Below, one piece after another: positions 22,300-32,871 of a stretch of 64,000 nucleotides of DNA. Within the stretch, counting starts at the first letter, position 1; each line of letters starts with the position of its first letter. Location of the stretch: assembly GCA_037974335.1 (NCBI GenBank), contig CM075760.1, forward strand, positions 5,639,432 to 5,703,431, read 5' to 3'. The stretch is from Prionace glauca. Its lineage: Eukaryota; Chordata; Chondrichthyes; Carcharhiniformes; Carcharhinidae. The notes under the pieces are model-generated. The model did not search any database. It saw nothing but the letters and a program-made list of their open reading frames with translations, and was not told the DNA's origin. A program made the position numbers and the translations under genes.

Positions 22300-22800
22300 A
22301 CAAAGTATCCCAAACCCTCAATCTACACCATCTGGAAGCACCAAAGTAGCAGGTCTACATGAACACAATCAACTCCAGGTTACTCGCCAAGTCACACACC
22401 ATCCTGACTTATCTGACACCCAGAACTGGATGAACAGAAATTTCATTCACTTAAATATTGGCAAGATGAGCTGAAAGTAAACTCCATGCTCCAGCCACTT
22501 ACTCCATTTCTCTCCCAGGAATCTCTCTAAAACTGAACCAGACTGTTGACAACCTAAATGGCACGTTTCACCCCAAGCAAAGCTTCCAACCACATAACTA
22601 CGTCATCATCAAGACTACCCATTTTCACCTCGGGAGTATTGCCTAATTCCCGAGCTCATCTGCTCCTGAAACTCTCTCCATTCCATTGTTACCTCCAGAC
22701 TTTATAATCCTAATGCAGGCCAAACCAATCCTCCACATCCATGCCCCTCCATATTCTCCAGGTAACGATGCACCCTGCTGCCCAAGTCCTTACTCACGTC
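22300..22800 (+). repeat. L2-like LINE fragment shared with the 5.7-kb region
   Basis: Blocks 'CTGAACCAGACTGTTGACAA', 'CATCATCAAGACTACCCATT' and 'CTCATCTGCTCCTGAAACTC' follow the L2 RT order (LNQTVxNL, xIxKTxYFHL, SSAAETL). It lies the same distance upstream of the finger exon as the 5.7-kb copy. Confidence 0.5.
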
Positions 22801-23339
22801 ATATCTTGTTCATACGTCAGACCCTGTGCTCTCTTGAAGAAGGTCAAACATCATCTTCTCCACAGGTAACTGCTGCTGATCTTGTTGGTGACCCCCAAAT
22901 CCCAAGAATAAATTTTATAAATATCTATGTAAAATAGATTAAAAATATCCATTAAAAAATATATTGCGTGATCTCACTATCCATTTAACAATCTGATTGC
23001 CCTAGAATCTACCTCATGGCAAATTTCACATTGGAAACTTCTGGGCCCAAATACAGCAGTTTCCCCTTCATCTCCAGCTCCAACTGATACAAAAACCAAA
23101 AGCTGCTGAAGAGAAAAAAAGAGACATTGGGGTGTGAGGAAAGAGTAGAGGTGTTGGACTCTTCCACCAGAGAGCCAGAATGGGCTTAAATGGCCTTATG
23201 TTTTTTAACCATTTTAACACAGCATTGAAAAGGATGTGAGCTGGAGTTAGTGTGCAACCTCTCCAACCAACTCTCACCTCGACACGAGTCAGTTCTTCAT
23301 TAGTCTATCTCTGTTTCTAGATTTGTGCCGTGAGCAATG

Positions 23340-23720
23340 CCTGAAATAAAAAAAAAACAAGCACTGCAGTTGCTGGAAACTGGAAATAAAAAGGAGCAAG
23401 TACTGGAAATACTCAATAGGACGGGCAGTAACTGTGAAAGCGGAAAGAGAGTTAACATTTCAGGGTGTGCTTCACAGAACCAGGGACCCGGGTGCAATTT
23501 TAGCTTTGGGTGACTGTCTGTGTGGAGTTTGCATGTTCTCCCCATCTGTGTATGGGTTTCCTCCGGGTGTTCCCGCTTCCTCCCAGAGTCTACAGATGGG
23601 CAGATTAGATGGATTGACCACGCTCAATATCCCCTTAGTGTCCAAAGATGTGTAAGTCAAGCAGATTAGTCATGGTGAATATGCAGTGTTATGAGGATAG
23701 GGCGAGGGAAGTGTCTGAGT
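23340..23720 (+). repeat. Foldback half-copy plus SINE
   Basis: 23340-23462 is the diverged foldback arm ('GTTGCTGGAAACTGGAAATA'); 23463-23720 is a SINE body with 'GTGTGGAGTTTGCATG' and 'TTTCCTCCGGGTG'. The SINE lacks the first part of its tRNA head. Confidence 0.55.
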
Positions 23721-24146
23721 AGGAAAGTCTGACTTTTCGGAGAGATGGTAGAGATTTGTTGGGATGGGTGGCCTATTGGTGGCAGATATTGATGGTCCAT
23801 ATAAGCCCAGTAGTGGAAGAGAAACAGACTTCAGCACAAGAAAAATAATTCCTGGCCGTGGGAGGATAAAGCTGGTAAATCAACAGTGAATAGCCAGGGG
23901 GATGGGCAGTAATGGAAACCTCATTTAGAAACAACTGGCAGGAATAACAAAATACTAAACATGGTTAAAATAGAGCCATTATCAGAGACAATGACAGAGT
24001 GGTGATTGGGGATGACAGAGATGAAACAGGGCAATGGACTGACATGGAATAGGATCTACTGTAAATGAGTCACGCCACCCCATAGACATGGAAACAGAAC
24101 AGCAGTAAAAACTGTACATTGTGTATGAATACTCAATAATACTCAC

Positions 24147-24249
24147 CTATTGAATAGATTTTCAAATTTAAAATCTCCTGCTGGAGACTGAAGATGGAAA
24201 TAAATCAGGTTGATTGGAAGCAGAGAAAATTTGGTGGTTATCAAACTCC
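24147..24249 (-). other. Candidate upstream exon of the 20.4-kb zinc-finger unit
   Basis: Acceptor CCTTTTTCAG and donor ATAG|GTGAGTATT on the minus strand delimit 103 bases. This is the paralogue of the exon at 16302-16394 with both sites conserved. Confidence 0.45.
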
Positions 24250-24295
24250 CTGAAAAAGGAGATTACAAAAGTCATAAGTTTCAGTTGACTTAGGG

Positions 24296-26145
24296 GGCAC
24301 GGTGGCGCAATGGTTAGCACTGCTGTCTCACAGCACTAGGGACCCAGGTTCAATTCCGGCCTTGAACTAAGAACAAAGAACAACCCAGCACAGGAAACAG
24401 CCCTTCGGCCCAACGAGCCCGCGCCGCCACATCACCCTACACCTATTCGACCCTGCATATCTATGAATGGAACCCTACTCAGTTAGATTCAGGGAAGAAA
24501 TAGTGTCAATTTGGTAAAAACCGATTTGCCTGAGAGCACATCTTTGGGGTGTGGGAGGAAACCGGAGCGCCCGGAGGAAACCCACGCAACCACAGGGAGA
24601 ATGCGCAAACTCCCACAGACACAGGCCCAAATCCATGTGCCTGCACAGCCAGCAGTGCTAGTCACTGAGCTCTTGCGGCGCCCATCTACCGGTCCAGGAT
24701 CAAGCACACACACCGACATGAAGTACAAGGCCACTCCTGGAACTTCCAAGAGCAGCCCACGCACGACCCGCCGTGTGAATGCCCCTCGTTTGACACGAGG
24801 TGGACCTCCACCTGTGGAATAAAGACAAAAATATTAATCTTACAGCCTGCCTTTCCGGTGTCTCCTGAGGTTTAACCCTATTTAATAGCCCCTACCATAT
24901 CCCTCCATTCTCGTTTCACTCATGTGCCTATCTAACTGTATCTTAAACGAGTCCAATGTTCCTGCCTCCACCACCCTACTCGGTAGCGCGTTCCAGACCC
25001 CCACAACTCTCTGCGTAAAGAACCTTCTTCTCACCTCCAAATTATACCTCTCCCCCCTCACCCTTAAATGATGACCTCTCGTGTTAGTACCCAGTTTAGG
25101 GAGCAGTCTCTCACTATTAACTCTATCCATTCCCTTCATTATCTTATATACTTCTATCATGTCCCCTCTCAATCTCCGTCTTTCCAAGGAGAATAGTCCC
25201 AGTTTCTTCAACCTCTCCTCGTAACCCAGTCCCCCCATGCCAGGCAACATCCTGGTAAACCTCCTCTGCACCCTTTCCAGAGACTCCACGTCCTTCCGGT
25301 AGTAAGGTGACCAGAACTGGACGCAGTACTCCAAATGCGGTCTAACCAACGTTCTGTACAACTGAAGCATTAGACAGCAGCTTTTATACTCTATGCCCCT
25401 TCCTATAAAGGCCAACATCCCATAAGCCTTCCTAACAACCTTCTCCACTTGTGACGCAACCTTCATGGATTTGTGAACCTGCACTCCCAGGTCCCTCTGT
25501 ATGTCTATACTCCTAATCGGCCTCCCTTTAATCACATAGCTCCTCTCTGCATTATTCCGTCCAAAATGCATCACCTCGCATTTGTCAGGATTAAATGCCA
25601 TCTGCCACCTATCTGCCCACTGCACCAACCTATCTATATCCTGTTGTATCACCTGACAATCCAGTTCCGTACCCGCCAACCCTGCCATCTTGGTGTCATC
25701 AGCAAACTTGCTAATCACACCACCTACGCCCTCTTCCAAGTCATTTATGTAGACTACAAAGAGGAGAGGTCCCAGTACTGAGCCCTGCGGCACACCACTG
25801 GTCACTGGCCTCCAGCCCGACAAGGTCCCCTCCACAGCTACCCTCTGTCTCCTATTTCCCAGCCAGTTCTCAATCCACCTAGCTACCTGGTCTCGTACCC
25901 CATGTGCCTTGGGTGACTGTCTGTGTGCAGTTTGCACATTTTCCCCGTGTCTGCCAGGGTTTCATCCCACAGTGCACAGATGTGTGGGTTAGGTGGATTG
26001 GCCATGCTAAATTTCCCCTTGGTGTCAGAGGGACTGGGGGGGGTGAATATGTGGGGTTACGGGATGGGTGGGATTGTCACTGATGCAGACTTGATGGGCC
26101 AAGTGGCCTCTTTCTGCACTGTAGGGATTCTATGATTCTACGACT
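24296..26145 (+). repeat. SINE split by a CR1 insertion
   Basis: The SINE head lies at 24296-24364 (GGTGGCGCAATGGTTAGCAC, box B GGTTCAATTCC) and its body resumes at 25907 (GGTGACTGTCTGTGTGCAG) to end near 26145. The inserted CR1 is flanked by CCTTG on both sides, either a 5-bp target duplication or microhomology at the 5' junction. Confidence 0.8.
24365..25906 (-). repeat. CR1-type LINE, RT to 3' UTR, 5'-truncated
   Basis: Minus-strand frame of about 350 codons (25937 back to 24882) with 'VTSGVPQGSVLGPLLFVVY', 'SKFADDTK', 'MHFGRNNAERS' and C-terminal 'MSETRMEGYGRGY'; the first residues of the frame lie in the SINE. Beyond the stop is a ~500-bp 3' UTR that includes a SINE-like segment, ending in TTGTTCTTTGTTC on the minus strand. 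Nearly identical to the 31-kb copy, hence recent. Confidence 0.9.
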
Positions 26146-26324
26146 TTAGAAGATCCATTCTCTTGGTTTAAGTTTGCTGTGTGTAAACCCTCCCCTTCTA
26201 ACCCCTTAAAAATGGAGCTTTGAAAACCTAGCACTTGTCAGTCCTGGACAGAATTTCACAATATTGTCTCTCCTCCTGCTGCCTGGCCCAGGAATCCTTA
26301 AGCAGGAATGTGTGTGCAATGGAA

Positions 26325-26545
26325 ATAGTTCAAAGAATGCTCAGTACCTGATTGCTGGGATGAAGGGTTTGTCCAATGAGGAAAGACAGAGCAGGTTAGG
26401 TCTTTACTGAATGGAGTTTAGAAGAAAAAGGATCTGGTTGAAACATACATGATTCTGAGGGCACTTGACAGGATCGATGCTGAGACAAGGTTTCCCTATA
26501 TTGAATAATCTAGAAAGAGGAAACACAATTTAAAAATAAGGACTC
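26325..26545 (+). repeat. Old CR1 3' fragment
   Basis: Blocks 'CTTGACAGGATCGATGCTGA' and 'GGAGTTTAGAAGAAAAAGGA' match the decayed copy at 16.5 kb. Confidence 0.5.
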
Positions 26546-26584
26546 TCCCATTAAAACACCATGTGGAGATAATAGCCTTCATCA

Positions 26585-27415
26585 GCGTTTTGATTGATTG
26601 TTAATTGGTATACAGTGAAATATATCGTTTCTTGTGTGCTTTACAGACAAAACACACTGTTCATAGAATACATGGGGAGAAGGAGAGAGTGCAGAATGTA
26701 GTGTTACAGTCAAAGTAGAGGAAGATCAACTTAATATAAGATAGGTCTAAAGATTGAAATAGAGCATCGTTAGAGAGTTTATAAGTGTTAGAGTAACATT
26801 TTAAATGCATAGAATCATAGAATCTTTAAAGTGCAGAAGGAGGCCATTTGGCCCATTGAGTCTGATCCGACCACAATCCCACCCAACCAATAGCCCCGTG
26901 GTCTTATGTATTTACCCTGTCAGTCCCCCTGACTCTAAGTGGTTATTGAGCATGGCCAAACCACCTAACTTGTTCATCTTTGGACTTTTGAGAGGAAACC
27001 TGAGCATCCGGAGAAGACCCACACAGACAATGAACCAAGCTAGGAATCAACCCGGGGTCCCTGGTGCTGTGGGGCAGCAGTGCTAACCACTGTGCCACCC
27101 TGGAACAAAAATAAAAGATAGAATTAGCAGGTTTGCTAGGGACAGTCTCAAGAAGTCGCCATACTTCAGCAATATCTGAAGTCAGGTACTAACTGACTCA
27201 AGAACAGCTTCTTCCCTGCTGCTGTCAGGCTTTTGAATCGACTTACCCTGCATTAAGTTGATCTTTCTCTACATCCTAGCTATGACTGTAACACAACATT
27301 CTACGCTCTCTCGGTTCCTTCTCTACGAAGGGTATGTTCCGTCTGTATGGCACGCAAGAAACAATACTTTTCACTGTACGTTAATACATGCGACAATAAT
27401 AAATCACATCAAAAA
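26585..27415. repeat. Inverted pair of an unclassified repeat flanking a SINE
   Basis: 26585-26780 (ACAGTGAAATATATCGTTTC, GTGCAGAATGTAGTGTTACA) is the inverse of 27125-27415 (ACTTTTCACTGTACGTTAAT, GACTGTAACACAACATTCTA). A minus-strand HE1-type SINE occupies 26806-27103 between them. Confidence 0.65.
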
Positions 27416-27417
27416 TC

Positions 27418-27600
27418 AGTGAGGACTGGAGGCTGGGTCAACGAATTTATTCAAGGCTGAGTTGAACAGATTTTTGATCGATGCGGGAGCCAAGGGGAGG
27501 TGTGGACAGAGTCAGTAAGGTGGAATGGAGATCAGCCAGGATCTTGCAGAACAGAACAGCAGGATAATGGCCTTCTCCTGATCCTTATTCTGATGTCCAT
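27418..27600 (+). repeat. CR1 3' tail fragment
   Basis: 'TTTTTGATCGATGCGGGAGC' and 'GGAATGGAGATCAGCCAGG' match the CR1 3' end; degenerate. Confidence 0.5.
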
Positions 27601-27679
27601 CCCACGGCCGGCCAATGCCTGTGGTTAACCCTGGGTTGTCACCATGAGCTGTGCTCAGAGTGAGAACAAAATCAGTCAT

Positions 27680-28225
27680 TTCCCCCGCTGGTCGCGGAAG
27701 CCCCGCCCACTCATTGTTACGTCACACGCCCGCCCGCGCATATGCGCCTCCCTCCGCCCTCAACAAAGATGGCGCCCGACGTCCTGGTTGCTGGGAAAAT
27801 CCCCGCGGTCACAAACCGAGGACCCGCAGGCCTGGCGGCCTCCAGCCGGTGTTTGTGAGGCCTCCGTTCCCTCCTCCCTCCGACTCCCGGCTCCACTCCT
27901 CCCTCCGACTCTCACCCGCTGAAATTTTTTTTTTTAAAAAACCGCCCCGAGCACTCGCTGGGCTCCGAGCAAATTGATCTGATTCCGGCCGTGCGGCCTC
28001 CAGCGGGTGTCTGTCAAGCCTCCGCACTCTCCCCACCCCGGCTCCCGCCTCCCGGCTCCATTCCCCACTCACTCTCACTCGCGGAAACAATCGCCTCCCG
28101 CACCCGCAGGGCTCCGAGCCAAATGACACTGCGCATGCCCCAGAGACAGGCGCCGCGCCTGCGCAAGGGTCTCCGGTGGAGTGAACAGGGCACTTTCACA
28201 CCCGCAGCGAATGCTGGGTAACTAC
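27680..28225. promoter_or_regulatory. CpG-island promoter with CRE, YY1, NRF1 and ZNF143-like sites
   Basis: The block is very CpG-rich. It holds a CRE-like TTACGTCA (27717-27724), a YY1-like AAGATGGCG (27766-27774), NRF1-like TGCGCATGCC near 28131 and GCGCCTGCGCA near 28154, and at 28203-28221 a minus-strand match (17 of 19 positions by eye) to the ZNF143/Staf consensus. Two similar GCGGCCTCCAGC blocks near 27835 and 27990 suggest an internal duplication. Likely promoter of the minus-strand 20.4-kb zinc-finger unit or of an unseen plus-strand transcript. Confidence 0.6.
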
Positions 28226-28554
28226 AGCACCATTGAACTGTGACTCTGAGATTGGAGAATAACTTGTCACCTAATTGAGATAAATCACCTTCCAAAAAAT
28301 GCGTGAAGTATTATACTTCATTCCTAAACCCCTGCTCTCCTCAGCGGACTAACTTTCCCTCCCTTTCTCCTCCCCTGACTGTGCTCTGAATGGACTCAAT
28401 CCCAGAATCATTGGTTTCTCTCACTTTTTCTCTCTATTCCCTGACGCCGACTGTTCATCCCATTTTATACGCAATCTATTCGATCCTTCATCCCTACATT
28501 GGCTCTTTGGACAATCTCTCAAATTAATTGCACTGTCATATACCTGATGTCGCT

Positions 28555-28699
28555 TAGGGGGTTACGAAAGATCCACAAACGGAGGCTCCCTGCAGATTTG
28601 CAGAAGGAAATCAAAACAGTTCCTTTCTACCTCGGGGGTTGGGGGGGGGCTCTTCTGTCGGATACTTCCATGTACTTCTGTGCGATGGAGCGCACACTG
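28555..28699 (+). pseudogene. T-cell receptor V relic with heptamer
   Basis: Plus-strand framework-3 remnant 'LPADLQKEIKTVPFYL' and, after a G-rich disruption, 'LSDTSMYFCAM'. A CACACTG heptamer follows at 28693-28699. The nonamer position (about 28723) is weak (TACGAAACC). No framework 1 or 2, leader or intron recognised. Confidence 0.6.
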
Positions 28700-28739
28700 G
28701 CACAGAGATAGAGCGGATCCAGTACGAAACCACCCCAGT

Positions 28740-29550
28740 TGTGTTCCAATTGGTGCCCAGAAGATGGCGCGATCACGCAGATAGATAGGGGAAAGAATTA
28801 AACCCAGTGAGAGTCACAGAAATCTTCCGAAAAGAACAAAATATAATGCTCCATAAAAACAGGTGAGGAACACTTGCGAATTGTATTAGTTGATTTTACC
28901 GCGCGTTCATAATAAAACTCGCCTTTATAAATCTATTTCATCTATTTTGTTCACTTAATGTTTTGAACCTGTTTCCATGCTTGTAACATTAAACAAGTCT
29001 TCATCTCCCCTTTCAGATTTCTGCTCGAGATCAGTTCTCTGGTCTTATTTGATCAGAAAATGTTATTGGGTCACAAACAGTTTATGAAAAATGGATAGAT
29101 TTCAGAATTCATTGACTTTGATCATTCAATTGAATTTCACAATGTTTCCCTAACAGTATTCAAATATTCATCTGATTTACAGAAACAAGGAGCAGCGAGA
29201 AACAGATAGACAAGCCGGATGTGATAAGAAGTTTAATGCTACCCTGGTATTAGGTGGAGACGGTCAGACATAAGTGGAAATTGGCTGCTCTGAACTTCGG
29301 ATTTTTTTTTTTAGAAATCAAGACTTATGAAATGTGTTCAGGATGTGCAAGCTGTCTCCAATGTAGCAATAGTGATCAAATAAATGCTCTCAACAGCTCA
29401 CCCTCAAAGGCCCCCAGAAACTGAAAAGGAAGATACAGAGAGGTGTGTTCAATATAGAAGCAGGCATGGAAAAAGAAGGAAAGGACAAATCGGGATCAGG
29501 GGACGTGTTACACAAACATGGAGAACTGTCTGTCTGCTGTCTGTGTGGCT
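28740..29550. other. No recognised gene
   Basis: AT-rich intergenic sequence between the V relic and a CR1 tail; nothing supportable seen. Confidence 0.4.
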
Positions 29551-29552
29551 CT

Positions 29553-29830
29553 AGCACGAGGGGGCACGACTTTAAATTAAGGGGGGGTAGATATAGGACT
29601 GATGTCAGGGGTTGGTTCTTTACCCAGAGGGTGGTGAGGGACTGGAATGCCCTGCCAGCTGCAGTTGTAAATGCGCCTAGTTTGGGGGCGTTTAAGAGAT
29701 CTGTGGATAGGTTTATGGACGAAAAGGGATTAGTTTAGGCTAGTGGGTCATTGTTTTGTAACTGGTCGGCACAACATCGTGGGCCGAAGGGCCTGTTCTG
29801 CGCTGTAATGTTCTATGTTCTATGTTCTAA
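29553..29830 (+). repeat. CR1 3' end, severely truncated
   Basis: Reads 'FFTQRVVRDWNALPAAVV' then a UTR ending GGGCCGAAGGGCCTGTTCTG and TGTTCTATGTTCTATGTTCT. Same subfamily as 63.36-63.69 kb. Confidence 0.85.
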
Positions 29831-29894
29831 ATGAATATATGGTATAAACAAGACACGTTCATGGGGCCCGGGAAACTAACATGGGTGATAGGAG

Positions 29895-30045
29895 AAAGAG
29901 GGTGATGGCAGAAGGCTGCCATTGGGGCTGGAAGCCAGCGTCCAATGGCGTTTCACAAGAACCTATGCCGGCTCCCCCATTCTTTGTCATTTATATAAAT
30001 TACATAGATGATTATGTGGGAGTAAGATTGGTATCTTGAGAATAG
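29895..30045 (+). repeat. Old CR1 RT fragment
   Basis: 'ASNGVSQEPMPAPPFFVIYIN' corresponds to TSGVPQGSVLGPLLFVIYIN. Isolated and decayed. Confidence 0.5.
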
Positions 30046-30079
30046 ATGTTTAAAAATGAACTTTTTTTTCTACCTGCGA

Positions 30080-30529
30080 TTCCTGTAATAATCTCAGAAA
30101 GAAATCACACAGCACAACAAAAATATATTCACAGTTCAGCTGCTGGAAAGGGAAGGTGATTGTGGCGATTAAATAAAGCTTCCACCAATTATTATTCTGT
30201 TCTTTCTAACGAGATCAGTTCCTCGCCTTCAGTTCCTGTAATTGGAAACTGCTCTCGGTCTGTCTGTTTGAAGTGTGGTGTTTGCCAAAGTTATTCACTG
30301 GTATCAGAGGCGTTTCAATCGGAGCCCAATTTATTCTCTCTCATTCCATGGGGGAATTGTGCCTCATCCCAACAGTGTTCAGTACTGAGACCAGCGAGAT
30401 CCTGATCATTTTTCAATGTTGAGATCAATCCATTCCCTGACCACTCACTCCTTACCCCTCGCACTGAGCGAAGCGCAGGATAGAATATATTTTATGGCAA
30501 AGATGTGTAGCACAGAGTGGATCCATTTG
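30080..30529 (-). repeat. Inverted copy of a TCR V intron (block B)
   Basis: Close inverse of 39863-40308, the intron of the plus-strand V gene. The V exon and leader that should flank it are absent. It joins directly to block C at 30529/30530. Confidence 0.8.
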
Positions 30530-31020
30530 CGTTCCACATGCAACATGACTTACATCTATAAATTCTCATCTTGAACATTTCAATTGAAATTCCAAGGCAA
30601 GCAGAGCTTTATGAGCAGAATGGTTCAGATTCCCATCCCCTTTAATGTGACCAAGTTGTTTCTGATTTCACTACAGAGGTTGTCTATTAAACAATGACTG
30701 AACACAGGAGGTGAATGTGAGAAGCTGAAGTTTCCAGTTGAAGAGGTTCCCAGTGTCTCTGAGCAGCTGAACTGGGGAAGCCTTTGGGCAGAGACTGTCC
30801 TGCTGCTATTTCCCTTCCTGGCCACCAGGGTCGCTGTAATACGCCCAGACGCTGCTCCGCCCAGTGTCACCTCTTGCCCACACCGGCCCAGCCGCTGCTC
30901 GTTAGCGGAACATCCGGGACTTGAAGAGAGGCGGGGCCAGCCGCCATATTGCCGTGACGTCACTGTCAGCCCCTCCCCCCGTCGAGGAAAAAGCGACGGT
31001 TCAGAAATGTGGAAAATGAG
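30530..31020 (-). repeat. Inverted copy of block C, CpG promoter
   Basis: Inverse of 42262-42755. Contains TGACGTCA (30955-30962), a YY1-like GCCGCCATATTG and GC boxes. Ends where the CR1 begins. Confidence 0.85.
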
Positions 31021-32871
31021 AGGGTAGCAAATGTGGTCCCGTTGTTCAAAAAAGGCAGTAGGGATAACCCTGGGAATTATAGACCGGTGAGTTTGACGTC
31101 GGTGGTAGGGAAGTTAATGGAAAAAATACTTAGGGGTAGGATGTATGAGCATTTGGAGCGTTGCGATCTGATTAGGGATACGCAACATGGCTTTGTTAGA
31201 GGGAGGTCTTGCCTTACGAATCTGGTGGAATTCTTTGAGGAGGTGACAAAAACGGTTGACAATGGGAGAACCGTTGATGTCATCTATATGGATTTCAGTA
31301 AGGCGTTTGACAAAGTCCCTCACGGTAGGCTGGTAGAAAAGGTTAAGGCGCATGGGATACGAGGCAAGGTAGCTAGGTGGATTGAGAACTGGCTGGGAAA
31401 TAGGAAACAGAGGGTAGTTGTGGAAGGGACCTTGTCGGGCTGGAGGTCAGTGACCAGTGGTGTGCCGCAGGGCTCAGTACTGGGACCTCTCCTCTTTGTA
31501 GTCTACATAAATGACTTGGAAGAGGGCGTAGGTGGTGTGATTAGCAAGTTTGCTGATGACACCAAGATGGCAGGGTTGGCGGGTACGGAACTGGAGTGTC
31601 AGGTGATACAACAGGATATAGATAGGTTGGTGCAGTGGGCAGATAGGTGGCAGATGGCATTTAATCCTGACAAATGCGAGGTGATGCATTTTGGACGGAA
31701 TAATGCAGAGAGGAGCTATGAGATTAAAGGGAGGCCGATTAGGAGTATTGACATACAGAGGGACCTGGGAGTGCAGGTTCACAAATCCTTGAAGGTTGCA
31801 TCACAAGTGGAGAAGGTCGTTAGGAAGGCTTATGGGATGTTGGCCTTTATAGGAAGGGGCATAGAGTATAAAAGCTGCTGTCTAATGCTTCAGTTGTACA
31901 GAACGTTGGTTAGACCGCATTTGGAGTACTGCGTCCAGTTCTGGTCACCTTACTACCGGAAGGACGTGGAGTCTCTGGAAAGGGTGCAGAGGAGGTTTAC
32001 CAGAATGTTGCCTGGCATGGGGGGACTGGGTTACAAGGAGAGGTTGAAGAAACTGGGACTATTCTCCTTGGAAAGGCGGAGATTGAGAGGGGACATGATA
32101 GAAGTATATAAGATAATGAAGGGAATGGATAGAGTTAATAGTGAGAGACTGCTCCCTAGACTAGATACAAACACGAGAGGTCATCATTTAAGGGTGAGGG
32201 GGGAGAGGTATAATTTGGAGGTGAGAGGAAGGTTCTTTACGCAGAGAGTTGTAGGGGTCTGGAACGCGCTACCGAGTAGGGTGGTGGAGGCAGGAACATT
32301 GGACTCGTTTAAGATGCAGTTAGATAGGCACATGAGTGAAACGAGAATGGAGGGATATGGTAGGGGATATTAAATAGGGTTAAACCTCGGGAGACACCGG
32401 AAAGGCAGGCTGTAAGATTAATATTTTGACTTTATTCCACAGGTGGAGGTCCACCTCGTGTCAAACGAGGGGCATTCACACGGCGGGTCGTGCCTGGGCT
32501 GCTCTTGGAAGTTCCAGGAGTGGCCTAGAACTTCGTGTCGGTGTGTGTGCTTGATCCTGGACCGGTAGATGGGCGCCGCAACAGCTCAGTGACTAGCACT
32601 GCTGGCTGTGCAGGCACATGGTTTGCGCATTCTCCCTGTGGTTGCGTGGGTTTCCTCCGGGCGCTCCGGTTTCCTCCCACACCCCAAAAATGTGCTCTCA
32701 GGCTAATCGGTTTTTACCAAATTGACACTATTTCTTCCCTGAATCTGACTGAGTAGGGTTCCATTCGTAGCCATGCAGGGTAGAATAGGTGCAGGGTGAT
32801 GTGGCGGCGCGGGCTCGTTGGGCCGAAGGGCCTGTTTCCCGTGCTGGATTGTTCTTTGTTCTTTGTTCTTT
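31021..32871 (+). repeat. CR1-type LINE with long open RT frame
   Basis: Uninterrupted frame of about 450 codons to the stop at 32371, covering most of the RT domain: 'NYRPVSLTSVVGKLMEKIL', 'DFSKAFDKVPHGRL', 'GVPQGSVLGPLLFVVYI', 'SKFADDTK' with the catalytic aspartates, and the C-terminal 'MEGYGRGY'. The endonuclease domain and ORF1 are missing, so it is 5'-truncated and not autonomous. The first dozen codons of the open frame (from 31009) lie in host sequence. The 3' UTR holds a SINE-like segment (about 32575-32695) and ends GTTCTTTGTTCTTTGTTC. The insertion site is seen empty in the inverted copy at 42.26 kb. Confidence 0.92.

Noticed and set aside
27644-27977. Overlapping open frames in the CpG island as proteins
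   Set aside because: GC-rich low-complexity frames on both strands with no conserved motif; better explained as promoter DNA.
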